This document shows, one piece after another, positions 1 to 8,244 of a stretch of 64,000 nucleotides of DNA. This stretch comes from Anaerolineaceae bacterium (GTDB taxonomy: Bacteria; Chloroflexota; Anaerolineae; Anaerolineales; Anaerolineaceae), in NCBI GenBank assembly GCA_030653365.1, contig JAURZL010000007.1, forward strand, positions 728,836-792,835, read 5' to 3'. Made by a program: the position numbers and the translations under genes. Position 1 is the first letter of the stretch, and every line of letters begins with the position of its first letter. The notes under the pieces were generated by a model. It saw nothing but the letters and a program-made list of their open reading frames with translations, had not been told where the DNA came from and did no database searches.

Positions 1-798
1 GTAAGGTAGATTTTGCCAATATTGCATGTTGTGATGACACCGGAAATCAACCTTTTCGTTTTTTTTAAAATAATTGGAAATTTCGTAACATTCGAATCCA
101 TTTCCCAATAACAATTTATCAGCTAATTCATACATTTCTGCTGCCACATCAGGATCGGGATTTTCGACAACTCCTTTTTCGACCCAATCAAAAAGAACTG
201 TATTTTCCTCAATGCCTAATGCATACAATGAAATGTGTTGGGTTTGCAATTCCAGGGCATCAGTTAATGTTTTTTCCCAATCCCCTATTGATTGACCAGG
301 AAGTCCATAAATCAAGTCTAGATTAATATTGGAAAATCCCGATGCTTTTGCCCAATGTATCGCCTCAATGGATTGAAAATGATTGTGAATTCTGCCTAAT
401 AGTTGTAAAAATTCAGGATTAGAGGTTTGCAAACCAAAACTTAGACGATTAAATCCTATGTCCTTTAAATTCTTTAGATAATCAATCGTTACAGTGCCAG
501 GATTTGCCTCCAGACTGATTTCAGCGTTAGGATCTACCTGAAAATTTTTTCTGAGGCTATCAACCAGATTTCTTAAAAACTCTATTTTTAATAAGGAGGG
601 AGTTCCACCACCAAAAAAAATCGTTTTTACAGGTAGACTTTTAGCATATTTTTCCCCATAAAATTCTATTTCTTTTTCCAGTTGATCAATGTAACCAGCT
701 ATGAGATGATCCATTCCGGAAAATGTGTTAAAATCGCAATACGTACATCTTTTTTGACAAAATGGTATATGCAAATAAACACTGTGGGAGTTTTTCAT
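1..798 (-). CDS. hemW: HemW-like radical SAM heme chaperone (partial, C-terminus cut off)
   Basis: Radical-SAM protein of the HemW/HemN family; HemW members are heme-binding chaperones, often mis-annotated as oxygen-independent coproporphyrinogen III oxidase. The frame is open from an ATG at 798 to the window edge (266 codons seen). Near the N-terminus it has the CxxxCxxC cluster motif in the form CQKRCTYCDF, which binds the [4Fe-4S] cluster used with S-adenosylmethionine, followed by FFGGGTPS, a SAM-contacting motif, and SLEANPGT. Near the edge CHHNMQYW matches the HemW hallmark CxHNxxYW, which favours HemW over HemN. No Shine-Dalgarno is seen before the ATG. It is transcribed away from the LysM gene. 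Confidence 0.88.
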   Translation of the reverse strand, partial: MKNSHSVYLHIPFCQKRCTYCDFNTFSGMDHLIAGYIDQLEKEIEFYGEKYAKSLPVKTIFFGGGTPSLLKIEFLRNLVDSLRKNFQVDPNAEISLEANPGTVTIDYLKNLKDIGFNRLSFGLQTSNPEFLQLLGRIHNHFQSIEAIHWAKASGFSNINLDLIYGLPGQSIGDWEKTLTDALELQTQHISLYALGIEENTVLFDWVEKGVVENPDPDVAAEMYELADKLLLGNGFECYEISNYFKKNEKVDFRCHHNMQYWQNLPY

Positions 799-864
799 TT
801 TCACAGGATATCATAACAATGAAAATCAATCCATTATTTTGTATTTTTTTACGAATTCTTGCTG

Positions 865-873
865 TGTTATAAT
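865..873 (+). promoter_or_regulatory. Extended -10 promoter for the LysM protein gene
   Basis: TGT-TATAAT, a perfect extended -10 (TGn plus TATAAT) 40 bases before the ATG at 914. A weak AGGAAA ribosome site lies in the leader. No good -35 is visible, as is usual for extended -10 promoters. Confidence 0.6.
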
Positions 874-913
874 CCGCAATTGAATTCTTTATAGATAACA
901 AATAGGAAATAAT

Positions 914-2062
914 ATGACTTCAAACAAAAATACAGACCAATCTTCCTCTTGCCAGGTTTGTGGTTCAAAGATCAGCGCAAATGCATCCAGGTGTCTGGTA
1001 TGTGGATCCTCAATTGACAAATCAAGCGAAAAATCAGTTAAGAAAACTGAAATTAATCGTCCAAAAGTACCCTCAATCACAATCGCACTACCGCTTATAA
1101 TTGCTTTAGTCATTTTGTTTTTGGCAATTGGAGCAGGTGGGGTCTATGCGGTAATGAATCAAACTGGGATGGTGGTTGAACCAACTGTTACTCCGACTAT
1201 AACATCAACTGCAACAATCACGATTACACCTACTTTGACCTTAACACCAACAATCGAACCATCAATAACACCATTACCTGACCTTGAATATACTGTTCAA
1301 TCCGGCGATTCGTGTCTGTCGATTGCCTTCCTGTTTAATGTCTCGGTCAACAGTATTGTTGTAAAAAACAATCTTTCTGCGACCTGTGATAATCTCGTTG
1401 TTGGTCAAAAATTATCAATCCCTCAGCCAACTCCTACACCATCGCCACAACCAACCGCAACACTTGGCGAAGCGGATGCTACTCGTTCTGCGTGTAATAC
1501 GGTTTCCTATACGGTTGGACCAGGAGATACCCTCAGCACCATCGCGATAAATTACAATGTTGAAATAGATGCAATCAGACAATGGAATGGTATTATTTCT
1601 GATGTTGTTTACGAAGGACAACCTCTTCAGATACCATTGTGCGAACGTTTACCAACGGCTGGACCTACTCCGACAGCAACCAACCCACCTCCTTATCAGG
1701 CACCCAGCCTTCTGTTACCGGCTGATGGTGCACCTTTTACAGCAGCAAATGACGAGATTGCTTTACAATGGTCCTCAGTTGGAACTTTAAGATCTGATGA
1801 ATATTATGCAGTCAATATTGAAGATGTTACCGAGGGAGAAGGTCGAAGATTGGTGGAATACGTCACTGACACCAAATTTAATGTTCCGGCAAATTTCCGA
1901 CCGAACAGTACCGTTCCCCACATTCTTCGTTGGACAGTATTTGTAGTACGCCAAACAGGAAGCAGTACCGATGGTCAGGCAATTTATCAACCTGCAGGAA
2001 ATATCAGTAATCCCAGAACTTTTATTTGGTGGGCAAATCTCGCTTCCACGCCTTCACCTTAA
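914..2062 (+). CDS. Zinc-ribbon, single-TM, double-LysM surface protein
   Basis: A 382-residue protein with four parts. Residues 13-30 form a zinc ribbon with two CxxC knuckles (C13, C16, C27, C30). Residues about 55-80 are a transmembrane helix. Residues 88-125 are a Thr/Pro-rich spacer. Two LysM domains (about 126-170 and 199-241) have the YTVxxGDxxxxIA pattern and are joined by another Pro/Thr spacer. The C-terminal 120 residues carry no motif I recognise. LysM domains bind N-acetylglucosamine polymers such as peptidoglycan. The expected topology is a cytoplasmic zinc ribbon and external LysM modules, so it may tether the membrane to cell-wall glycan. It is monocistronic, with its own promoter and a strong terminator. 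The exact role is unknown. Confidence 0.85.
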   Translation: MTSNKNTDQSSSCQVCGSKISANASRCLVCGSSIDKSSEKSVKKTEINRPKVPSITIALPLIIALVILFLAIGAGGVYAVMNQTGMVVEPTVTPTITSTATITITPTLTLTPTIEPSITPLPDLEYTVQSGDSCLSIAFLFNVSVNSIVVKNNLSATCDNLVVGQKLSIPQPTPTPSPQPTATLGEADATRSACNTVSYTVGPGDTLSTIAINYNVEIDAIRQWNGIISDVVYEGQPLQIPLCERLPTAGPTPTATNPPPYQAPSLLLPADGAPFTAANDEIALQWSSVGTLRSDEYYAVNIEDVTEGEGRRLVEYVTDTKFNVPANFRPNSTVPHILRWTVFVVRQTGSSTDGQAIYQPAGNISNPRTFIWWANLASTPSP

Positions 2063-2080
2063 AACATAATATATAAATAA

Positions 2081-2117
2081 AAAACAGAGCTTTTTCAAAA
2101 CAAAAAGCTCTGTTTTT
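2081..2117. terminator. Bidirectional intrinsic terminator between LysM gene and trxB
   Basis: Perfect 15-bp stem (2081-2095 with 2102-2116), 6-base loop, with A- and T-rich flanks. It sits between convergent genes and can end transcription in both directions. Confidence 0.9.
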
Positions 2118-2131
2118 ATCCATCTTTTACA

Positions 2132-3097
2132 TTATTCTTGTGATTCCAAATATCTGGTAGCTTGTATAGCAGCGGCAGCTCCCCACCCGGCTGAAGTAAC
2201 AACTTGTTTAAAACTTGCATCCATTACTTCACCTGCAGCATATACCCCGGAAATTTTCGTTTGCATTTTTGTATCAACCTGAAGATATCCATTTGCATCC
2301 ATTTCAAGTTGGCCTTTAAACATATCTGTATTAGGTGTATGACCAACAAAAACGAATACGCCATCCGTTGGGAAAATTCTTTCTTCACCAGTTTTAACAT
2401 TTTTAATTAAAACATTTTCAACTGCAGTATTCCCATTGATTTTTTCTACAACAGTATCCCAGATAAAACTGATTTTTGGGTGATCGAAAGCTCGAGTTTG
2501 TAAAATTTTTCCGGCTCTCAATTGATCACGTCGATGAATAATCGTGACCGATTTAGCAAACCTGGTTAAAAAGATTCCCTCTTCCAATGCGCTATCCCCC
2601 CCACCTATAACCACTATATCCTTTTCTTTGAAAAACCAACCGTCACAAGTGCCGCAATATGATACACCTTTACCCGTTAATTCTTTTTCTCCTGGGACTC
2701 CTAAATAATTTGGACTGGCACCCGAGCTTATAATAACTGTTTCGGCTTTATATTCCTTACTGTATGTTTTTATGAGGAAAGGTTTTTTTGAAAAATCGAC
2801 TTCAGTAACATTATCAAATTCAAATCTCGCGCCAAAACGTTCTGCCTGTTTTTGAAATAATTCTCCCAGTTCAGCGCCGCCCACTCCGGTGGGAAATCCC
2901 GGATAATTTTCAATAGTATGTGTAAGTGATGCCTGCCCGCCCAGAGACATTCCAGTGAACACCAATGGTGATAATTCTGCCCTGGCTGCATATAAAGCTG
3001 CAGAAAGTCCAGCTGGTCCTGCGCCAATAATGATCATTTTTTCTGTTTTGTTTTCGTTATTGTCTTCTGTATTAATTTTCTTTAAGTTTAATTCCAT
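2132..3097 (-). CDS. trxB: Thioredoxin reductase (NADPH, FAD flavoprotein)
   Basis: Low-molecular-weight thioredoxin reductase, which reduces thioredoxin with NADPH. FAD-binding GAGPAG is at residues 25-30, the redox-active CGTC (C148, C151) is followed by DG, NADPH-binding GGGDSA is at 165-170, and a C-terminal G-V-Y-AAGE FAD motif is present. Length (321 residues) is usual for the family. An in-frame TTG lies at 3109, but GGAGAGG at 3101-3107 precedes the ATG at 3097, so I use the ATG. The N-terminus has a charged extension of about 20 residues before the dinucleotide fold. CGTC replaces the more common CATC. No thioredoxin gene is adjacent. Confidence 0.95.
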   Translation of the reverse strand: MELNLKKINTEDNNENKTEKMIIIGAGPAGLSAALYAARAELSPLVFTGMSLGGQASLTHTIENYPGFPTGVGGAELGELFQKQAERFGARFEFDNVTEVDFSKKPFLIKTYSKEYKAETVIISSGASPNYLGVPGEKELTGKGVSYCGTCDGWFFKEKDIVVIGGGDSALEEGIFLTRFAKSVTIIHRRDQLRAGKILQTRAFDHPKISFIWDTVVEKINGNTAVENVLIKNVKTGEERIFPTDGVFVFVGHTPNTDMFKGQLEMDANGYLQVDTKMQTKISGVYAAGEVMDASFKQVVTSAGWGAAAAIQATRYLESQE

Positions 3098-3158
3098 AAA
3101 CCTCTCCAAAATTTATTCTCAAGTATTTTGATGCAAAAAAATCAATTTGGTTGCATTA

Positions 3159-4535
3159 TCAATCAATTTGAGCATCTGTAATTTCTAGTGCTTGGTCAAT
3201 TATTCTAAAACCATCCATTAATTGTTCTTCCGTAATAATTAATGGCGGAATAATTAAGATCTTATGCCAATGAATAGTGATATACAAACCATGATCAAGA
3301 CAATATTTTCTAAATTCCATCATAACAGCATTGTTTTGATTAAATGGGGACATGGGTTCTTTTGTTTCTCGGTTTTTTACCAATTCCAATACACCAAATA
3401 GCCCTATAGATCTGACTTCTCCCACACAAGGATGTTTATCAAACATTTCCTGTAATAATTTCTTAAGAAAGAGCCCTTTTTCTTTCGCTTTATTTACCAG
3501 CTCATCTTCCTTCATAACATTAATAACAGAAAATGCAGCGGTTAATGAAACAGCGTGACCGTTGTATGTTAATCCTCCCTGGTAAACTTTTTCATTAAAA
3601 GCTTCAGCGATTTCTTTCCTCATTGCTATTGCTCCTAATGGAGCATAGCCTGAAGTGAGTCCTTTTGCCATCGTAACAATATCCGGCACAATATTCCAAT
3701 GGTCAAATGCAAACCATTCCCCAGTGCGGCCAAAGCCGCTCATCACTTCATCGCAAATCATTACGATTTTGTACCGATCACACAATTCTCTGACACCTTG
3801 TAGATATCCATCCGGAGGAATGATAATTCCGTTGGTGCCTGTTATTGTCTCGATCATGATGGCAGCTATAGTTTCAGGTCCTTCATACAGGATTATTTCT
3901 TCAAGGTGGTTTACATAATCTTTAGCGAAATCCTCATCCGTTATAGTAGGGTTGTGTTTATGAAAAGTTGAACGGTATCTATAAGGATCAAGAAAATGAA
4001 CAACACCCATCATTACGGAAGGTTCCCATGTTATCCGTCGTGGATCCCCGGTCAGTGCCACTGCTCCATAGGTGGCTCCATGATACGATCGATACCTTGC
4101 CAGAATTTTAAATTTTCCAGTATAAGACCGAGCTAGCTTAATTGCATTTTCATTTGCATCAGAACCACCTAGTGTGTACAAAAAATGATCGAGAGGTTCG
4201 GGTAAAATACTCTTTAATGCTTTCCCTAATAAAGCCCGAGGCTTGGTTGCCATTCGTGGACCAGCAAAGGGTAAATCATGCAATTGTTTTACCATCGCAT
4301 TAATCACACGATTATCCTCATGTCCAATATTGACGCACATAACCATCGAATTGAAATCTAAGTATTTCTTTCCGTAAATATCCCAAAAATATACCCCTTT
4401 GGCATGACTAACAGCAATCGGTTGAACATTCGTTTGCGCAGACCATGTCCAGAAATTTGTCTGGACACATAAATCATATATCTCATCATCGGCTAATTCA
4501 TTTGAAATAATTTCATCAGCATTAGGATTTCTCAT
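3159..4535 (-). CDS. Class III PLP-dependent aminotransferase (taurine/omega-amino-acid type)
   Basis: Class III (omega) aminotransferase of 458 residues. It shows GGSDANENA (about 123-131), the Y-R-S-Y-H-G-A-T substrate/PLP region (148-155), the DEV motif with Asp262 for the pyridine nitrogen, and the Schiff-base Lys291 in VTMAKGLTSGYAPL. Members of this subgroup with a similar N-terminus (WSAQ near residue 31) are annotated as taurine:2-oxoglutarate or taurine:pyruvate aminotransferases, but the amine donor cannot be read from sequence. I start at the ATG at 4535 because GAGGAG (4540-4545) precedes it; an upstream in-frame start at 4568 lacks a ribosome site. It is likely expressed alone. 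Confidence 0.85.
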   Translation of the reverse strand: MRNPNADEIISNELADDEIYDLCVQTNFWTWSAQTNVQPIAVSHAKGVYFWDIYGKKYLDFNSMVMCVNIGHEDNRVINAMVKQLHDLPFAGPRMATKPRALLGKALKSILPEPLDHFLYTLGGSDANENAIKLARSYTGKFKILARYRSYHGATYGAVALTGDPRRITWEPSVMMGVVHFLDPYRYRSTFHKHNPTITDEDFAKDYVNHLEEIILYEGPETIAAIMIETITGTNGIIIPPDGYLQGVRELCDRYKIVMICDEVMSGFGRTGEWFAFDHWNIVPDIVTMAKGLTSGYAPLGAIAMRKEIAEAFNEKVYQGGLTYNGHAVSLTAAFSVINVMKEDELVNKAKEKGLFLKKLLQEMFDKHPCVGEVRSIGLFGVLELVKNRETKEPMSPFNQNNAVMMEFRKYCLDHGLYITIHWHKILIIPPLIITEEQLMDGFRIIDQALEITDAQID

Positions 4536-4639
4536 ACATCTCCTCAAATAAGAAAATCTAACCAACAATATCGTATCATATCAGCTAATTATAATCTTGC
4601 TTTCTATCCTATTATTGTCAATTCAATAAAATGCGCTCA

Positions 4640-4675
4640 GGCTGTATTTAGCGAGAAATCTTGCCAAATACAGCC
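4640..4675. repeat. Long inverted repeat (16-pair hairpin) in divergent intergenic region
   Basis: The arms 4640-4655 and 4660-4675 pair as 10 perfect base pairs, one A/C mismatch, then 5 more pairs including one G/T wobble, closing a 4-base loop (AAAT). There is no T-run on either side. It lies between the divergent aminotransferase and DUF309 genes, so it could be an operator, an RNA structure or a small repeat element. Confidence 0.6.
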
Positions 4676-4729
4676 GCCAACTTCGTTATTCTTGAAACGG
4701 GACCTAATTTTGATTGATTAAGTTCATGT

Positions 4730-4735
4730 TATAAT
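4730..4735 (+). promoter_or_regulatory. -10 box for the DUF309/fabL unit
   Basis: TATAAT 25 bases before the ATG at 4761. A TTGATT at 4710-4715 is a possible -35, but the 14-base spacer is short. Confidence 0.45.
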
Positions 4736-4760
4736 CTCGGATCATTCAAATTTGAAAATT

Positions 4761-5165
4761 ATGACCACAAATTGTAACCTCTCAAATAGACTTCATCCGA
4801 ATGCAATTAAAGGAATTCTTTTGTTTAATCAAAAGAAATTTTTTGAAGCCCATGAAGAATTGGAATTTGCCTGGCGAGCAGAACCAGGACCCATTCGCAA
4901 TTTTTATAGAGGAATTTTACAAATTGGCGTTGCTTATTATCATTTAAGTCACAGAAATTTTTCCGGGGCACAAAAACTGATTGATCGCGCGATGAAATGG
5001 TTGCAACCATATTCTGGATTCTATTTAGGAATCAATATTGGTAAGTTAAAAAAAGATGCGATCTTTATCTCAAAAAAAATAACCGAAGGTGACTTTGATC
5101 ATGTCGATTCGATTAATACTGAATCTTTTACTATGATTGAAATTCAACCTCAAAAGGAGAATTGA
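4761..5165 (+). CDS. DUF309 family protein
   Basis: A 134-residue protein matching DUF309: an N-terminal F-F-E-A-H-E-x-L-E-x-A-W-R helix followed by Y-R-G-I-L-Q-I-G-V-A-Y-Y-H. These are the conserved histidines and acidic residues of the family, which is found as a small helical domain whose function is not established. The ATG at 4761 is preferred over an in-frame TTG at 4752; neither has a clear Shine-Dalgarno. The last codons contain the ribosome site of fabL, and the stop overlaps its start (TGATG), so the two are translationally coupled. Confidence 0.78.
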   Translation: MTTNCNLSNRLHPNAIKGILLFNQKKFFEAHEELEFAWRAEPGPIRNFYRGILQIGVAYYHLSHRNFSGAQKLIDRAMKWLQPYSGFYLGINIGKLKKDAIFISKKITEGDFDHVDSINTESFTMIEIQPQKEN

Positions 5166-5944
5166 TGCAATCAGCTCAATTCTTAGCAGGGAAAATTGCA
5201 TTAATCACTGGTTCCGGTCGCGGGATTGGCAAGGCTATCGCCATTAAATTTGCCCAACTCGGCGCAGATATCGTTGTAAATTACAGTCGAAATAGGGTTC
5301 AAGCGGAAGAAACCGCTGAAATCATTCATTCATTGGGAAGAAAAGCTGTGGTCCTCAAATCAAATATCGCAAAAGAGGAAGAAATAAAATTGCTTTTCAA
5401 CAAAATTTCTGATGAATTTGGAAAATTAGATATTTTGGTAAATAATGCTGCAAGTGGATTCAATCGCCCGCTGGTTGAACAAAAAATCACTGGCTGGGAC
5501 CATACAATGAATGTAAATGTTCGAGCAGCCATGTTGTGTAGTCAATATTCAATCCCCTTAATGGAAAAGGCAGGATCAGGCTATATTATCAATATATCCA
5601 GTCCCGGCTCAACAAGAGTATTACCTGACTACATCGCAGTTGGAGCATCTAAAGCAGCTTTGGAATCACTTACCCGCTATATGGCAATCGAATTAGCTCC
5701 TAAAAAAATTCGAGTAAATGCTGTCTCTCCGGGATTGGTTGAAACTGATGCATTGAAACATTTTGCATTTATGACAAATAACGATGTTACTTCAAGAACG
5801 ATTGCCAATACACCAGCAGGAAGATTGGTAACACCAGAAGATGTTGCTGAAACAGTAGCTTTTTTGTGCAGCTCTTCGGCTGAAATGATATGTGGGCAAG
5901 TAATCGTAATCGATGGTGGCTTTACATTAATCGTTCCAAAATGA
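5165..5944 (+). CDS. fabL: Enoyl-ACP reductase III (FabL-type SDR)
   Basis: Short-chain dehydrogenase of 259 residues. Residues 16-22 (GSGRGIG) form the NAD(P)-binding turn, NNAASG is at 93-98, and the catalytic Tyr156 and Lys163 are spaced Y-x6-K, as in FabL rather than the usual Y-x3-K. TDALKHF and NTPAGR in the C-terminal half also match Bacillus FabL as I remember it. FabL reduces trans-2-enoyl-ACP with NADPH in the last step of fatty-acid elongation. The ATG at 5165 has AGGAG five bases upstream and overlaps the DUF309 stop by one base. The alternative is a generic 3-oxoacyl-ACP reductase-like SDR, which I think less likely. No other fab genes are nearby. Confidence 0.8.
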   Translation: MQSAQFLAGKIALITGSGRGIGKAIAIKFAQLGADIVVNYSRNRVQAEETAEIIHSLGRKAVVLKSNIAKEEEIKLLFNKISDEFGKLDILVNNAASGFNRPLVEQKITGWDHTMNVNVRAAMLCSQYSIPLMEKAGSGYIINISSPGSTRVLPDYIAVGASKAALESLTRYMAIELAPKKIRVNAVSPGLVETDALKHFAFMTNNDVTSRTIANTPAGRLVTPEDVAETVAFLCSSSAEMICGQVIVIDGGFTLIVPK

Positions 5945-5950
5945 AGATAG

Positions 5951-6592
5951 CTATTTTTGGATTAGCAATACCCTGGCAGGAGCTCCATCAGCACCAACCA
6001 GCAAGATTGGCAAAGCAATCAACTCATAAAAACCAGATTCAACATCAACTAAATTCAATCCTTCGATAACTATTAAATTCATTTTTAACAATTCAATATG
6101 GGTTTCTGAACCATTTTCAAAAGGTGCAATTGATAAATAATCTATTCCAACCAACTTCACCCCTTTTTTTATCAGATATTCTGCAGCATCTGGTAATAAA
6201 GCCACAAAATTTTGAACAAAATAGTTCTTTTCCAGGAGTTTTAGAAATGAATTATTTGTTTTAAATAATACTCTTTTTGGCCAAATATGTTTATCAAGTG
6301 ATTTCAAAGTCATTGCGTCTATATGTTTGGCACTCGGATCAATTTCTATTACTTCCACTTCCCCTAATAAAGTATTCAAATCCAAAGATTCAATTGATTC
6401 TCCGGAATTGATAAAATGTCGGGGTGCATCAATATGAGTACCAGTATGTGCAGACATATGAATACTGGTAACATTTGCTTCCTCCCCTGAATCAATCGAA
6501 ATAATCAACTTATTGTTAACTTCAGGATCACCTGGCCAGACTGGCATCGAATTCTTAATTGGCACTGTAACGTCAAAAATTTTCATTATCAC
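5951..6592 (-). CDS. Cyclase-family metal-dependent hydrolase (kynurenine-formamidase-like)
   Basis: Cyclase/arylformamidase family protein of about 212 residues. The family signature HxGTHxDxPxHF is seen as HTGTHIDAPRHF near residues 47-58; it supplies the histidines and aspartate that bind the catalytic divalent metal. MPVWPGDP near the N-terminus is also typical. Members hydrolyse N-formylkynurenine, isatin or other amides, and the substrate here is unknown. The GTG at 6592 overlaps the stop of the CapA-like gene upstream (GTGA) with GAGG four bases before it. An ATG two codons later (6586) gives a more typical N-terminus and is an equally good start. It is the last gene of a three-gene overlapping unit. 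Confidence 0.82.
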   Translation of the reverse strand: MIMKIFDVTVPIKNSMPVWPGDPEVNNKLIISIDSGEEANVTSIHMSAHTGTHIDAPRHFINSGESIESLDLNTLLGEVEVIEIDPSAKHIDAMTLKSLDKHIWPKRVLFKTNNSFLKLLEKNYFVQNFVALLPDAAEYLIKKGVKLVGIDYLSIAPFENGSETHIELLKMNLIVIEGLNLVDVESGFYELIALPILLVGADGAPARVLLIQK

Positions 6593-8244
6593 TCATCCTC
6601 AACTACTATCTGATAATCCCTAAAGGCATCCTGAAGGAGACTTTTTCTTTCATTTTCGGTCATAGGTCTTGGTTGTGCATAATTTTCAAGCATTGCTGTT
6701 AATAATTCAGTTCCGAGATATCTTCCATCATAAAAAATATGTCGATCAATAAATTCTCTGCGATTGTTGATTGCATCCATCTGATCAAAGAACAAGTTAC
6801 CCAGACCATAATGGATAAATCCCTTGGAAAATATTTCCATTGTCATGGGCACATGCGACTGACTTCCACTTACAATCACCGCACCTGCATTTATCATAGC
6901 TCTAAAATCATTCATCTGACCTGAAGATGGTTTCATTGAATTTGATTCAAAATATTGAAATGTCACAATCGGCAGTGTTCCTTCATTTCTCAATTCACGA
7001 ACCTGATCTGCCATTTCAGCTAAATTACAATCATTTACACCAATTCTCAAATCCGTTGCCCACACATTGGGTGGACCGGCCATATTGCATCCAAGAAATG
7101 CGATTTTGTTGCCATTATGCTCAATCAGAACAGGTTTAGCTGCTTCTTCTTTTGAATATCCACCAGCATAATAAGTAAGACCCAATTGGTCAAATAACAT
7201 TAATGTATTCTCAAATGGACCAATACCTTTATCCAATAAATGATTTCCGGTTAATTCGATAATATCAACTGGTAAAAAAGTAAATAATTCAGCATATTTT
7301 GTGTGCGAACAAAACACCAGATTCTTTTGGAACGCGTCAGGATAAGGACAATTATCATAAAATGGGGTCTCACTAGATATGTGCCGAATGTCTGAATTTT
7401 CAAACCAGAACTTAATAGCTTCTCCTGGATACTGATTTCCAAAATTTTCCATTCTATCAGCAGTTGCCCTGGTCAATGCTGTTGTTCCCGTCATCAATAC
7501 GTAAGTAATTTTTTCCTCGTATCTCGTAGAAAATTTTTCTATGCTACTCTCAATGTCAAATTTTGATAATTGGTCATCCGAGCAACTGACACTTACGGGA
7601 AAATTTAAGAAATAATTCTCCTGATCAAAATCCTTATCTATTGGAGAGCTGTTTTCGATACGAAGTACTTTCCATTTTGGATCTAAATGATCAAATCGAA
7701 TAATCCCATAGGAATTGGAAACTTGATTTACATGCTCAAAAATTTCATTTTCTGAAACGATAACAAGATTTTCAGATAATTCACCCAGAATATCTGAAAA
7801 AATTAAGTAAGTATTTTCGGATAGGAAAATTTTCTGATCAACTGATTCATTCAAAATAATATTCAATAATTGTTCTTTCGTCATACCATCTTGTACTGTA
7901 TTAAATGGACCAGTTAACGCATACACGAAATTTCCAATGATCATCCCTTCGTTACTTACTTTCAAACTACAATCTGCATCACCAATTTTATCGTCCCTTA
8001 TTAGTTGGGGGTGGTTGATCCAATCAAATTGAATTTCTGATAAATATGTTGGTATCCATAATTTTATTTGATTACTTGAAATCATTTCATCCATAATTGG
8101 TTTAAATGGTGTTGGTGTAGAAATTATGTCATCCTGTTGAAATGTTTCCTGCGAAACATTCTGGTCAGCAAGAATTATTTCCGGTGTACAGGCAGATAAA
8201 AAAAATATCATGATCAATAAAAATAAGATCGGACATTTTTTCAT
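6589..8244 (-). CDS. CapA-like metallophosphatase-fold lipoprotein (copy 2)
   Basis: A 551-residue predicted lipoprotein: hydrophobic signal ending in LSAC with Cys19 as lipidation site, so anchored outside the cytoplasmic membrane. The C-terminal ~300 residues match the PGA_cap/CapA family (poly-gamma-glutamate capsule protein, calcineurin-like fold), with TGNHLLDKG, GNKIAFLGCN, SGSQSHVP and YGLGNLFFDQ. The family's first metal motif, normally a GD-containing strand, is here MTGTTALTR, so an expected aspartate is missing. The N-terminal ~220 residues include YALTGPFNTV, reminiscent of periplasmic binding-protein-like domains (inference). The start overlaps the stop of copy 1 by four bases (ATGA). 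Capsule ligase genes (capB/capC) are absent, so a role in poly-glutamate is not shown. Confidence 0.8.
   Translation of the reverse strand: MKKCPILFLLIMIFFLSACTPEIILADQNVSQETFQQDDIISTPTPFKPIMDEMISSNQIKLWIPTYLSEIQFDWINHPQLIRDDKIGDADCSLKVSNEGMIIGNFVYALTGPFNTVQDGMTKEQLLNIILNESVDQKIFLSENTYLIFSDILGELSENLVIVSENEIFEHVNQVSNSYGIIRFDHLDPKWKVLRIENSSPIDKDFDQENYFLNFPVSVSCSDDQLSKFDIESSIEKFSTRYEEKITYVLMTGTTALTRATADRMENFGNQYPGEAIKFWFENSDIRHISSETPFYDNCPYPDAFQKNLVFCSHTKYAELFTFLPVDIIELTGNHLLDKGIGPFENTLMLFDQLGLTYYAGGYSKEEAAKPVLIEHNGNKIAFLGCNMAGPPNVWATDLRIGVNDCNLAEMADQVRELRNEGTLPIVTFQYFESNSMKPSSGQMNDFRAMINAGAVIVSGSQSHVPMTMEIFSKGFIHYGLGNLFFDQMDAINNRREFIDRHIFYDGRYLGTELLTAMLENYAQPRPMTENERKSLLQDAFRDYQIVVEDE

Noticed and set aside
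914..2062. Possible phage endolysin because of LysM domains
   Set aside because: There is no catalytic domain, and the zinc ribbon plus membrane helix fit a cell-surface protein instead.
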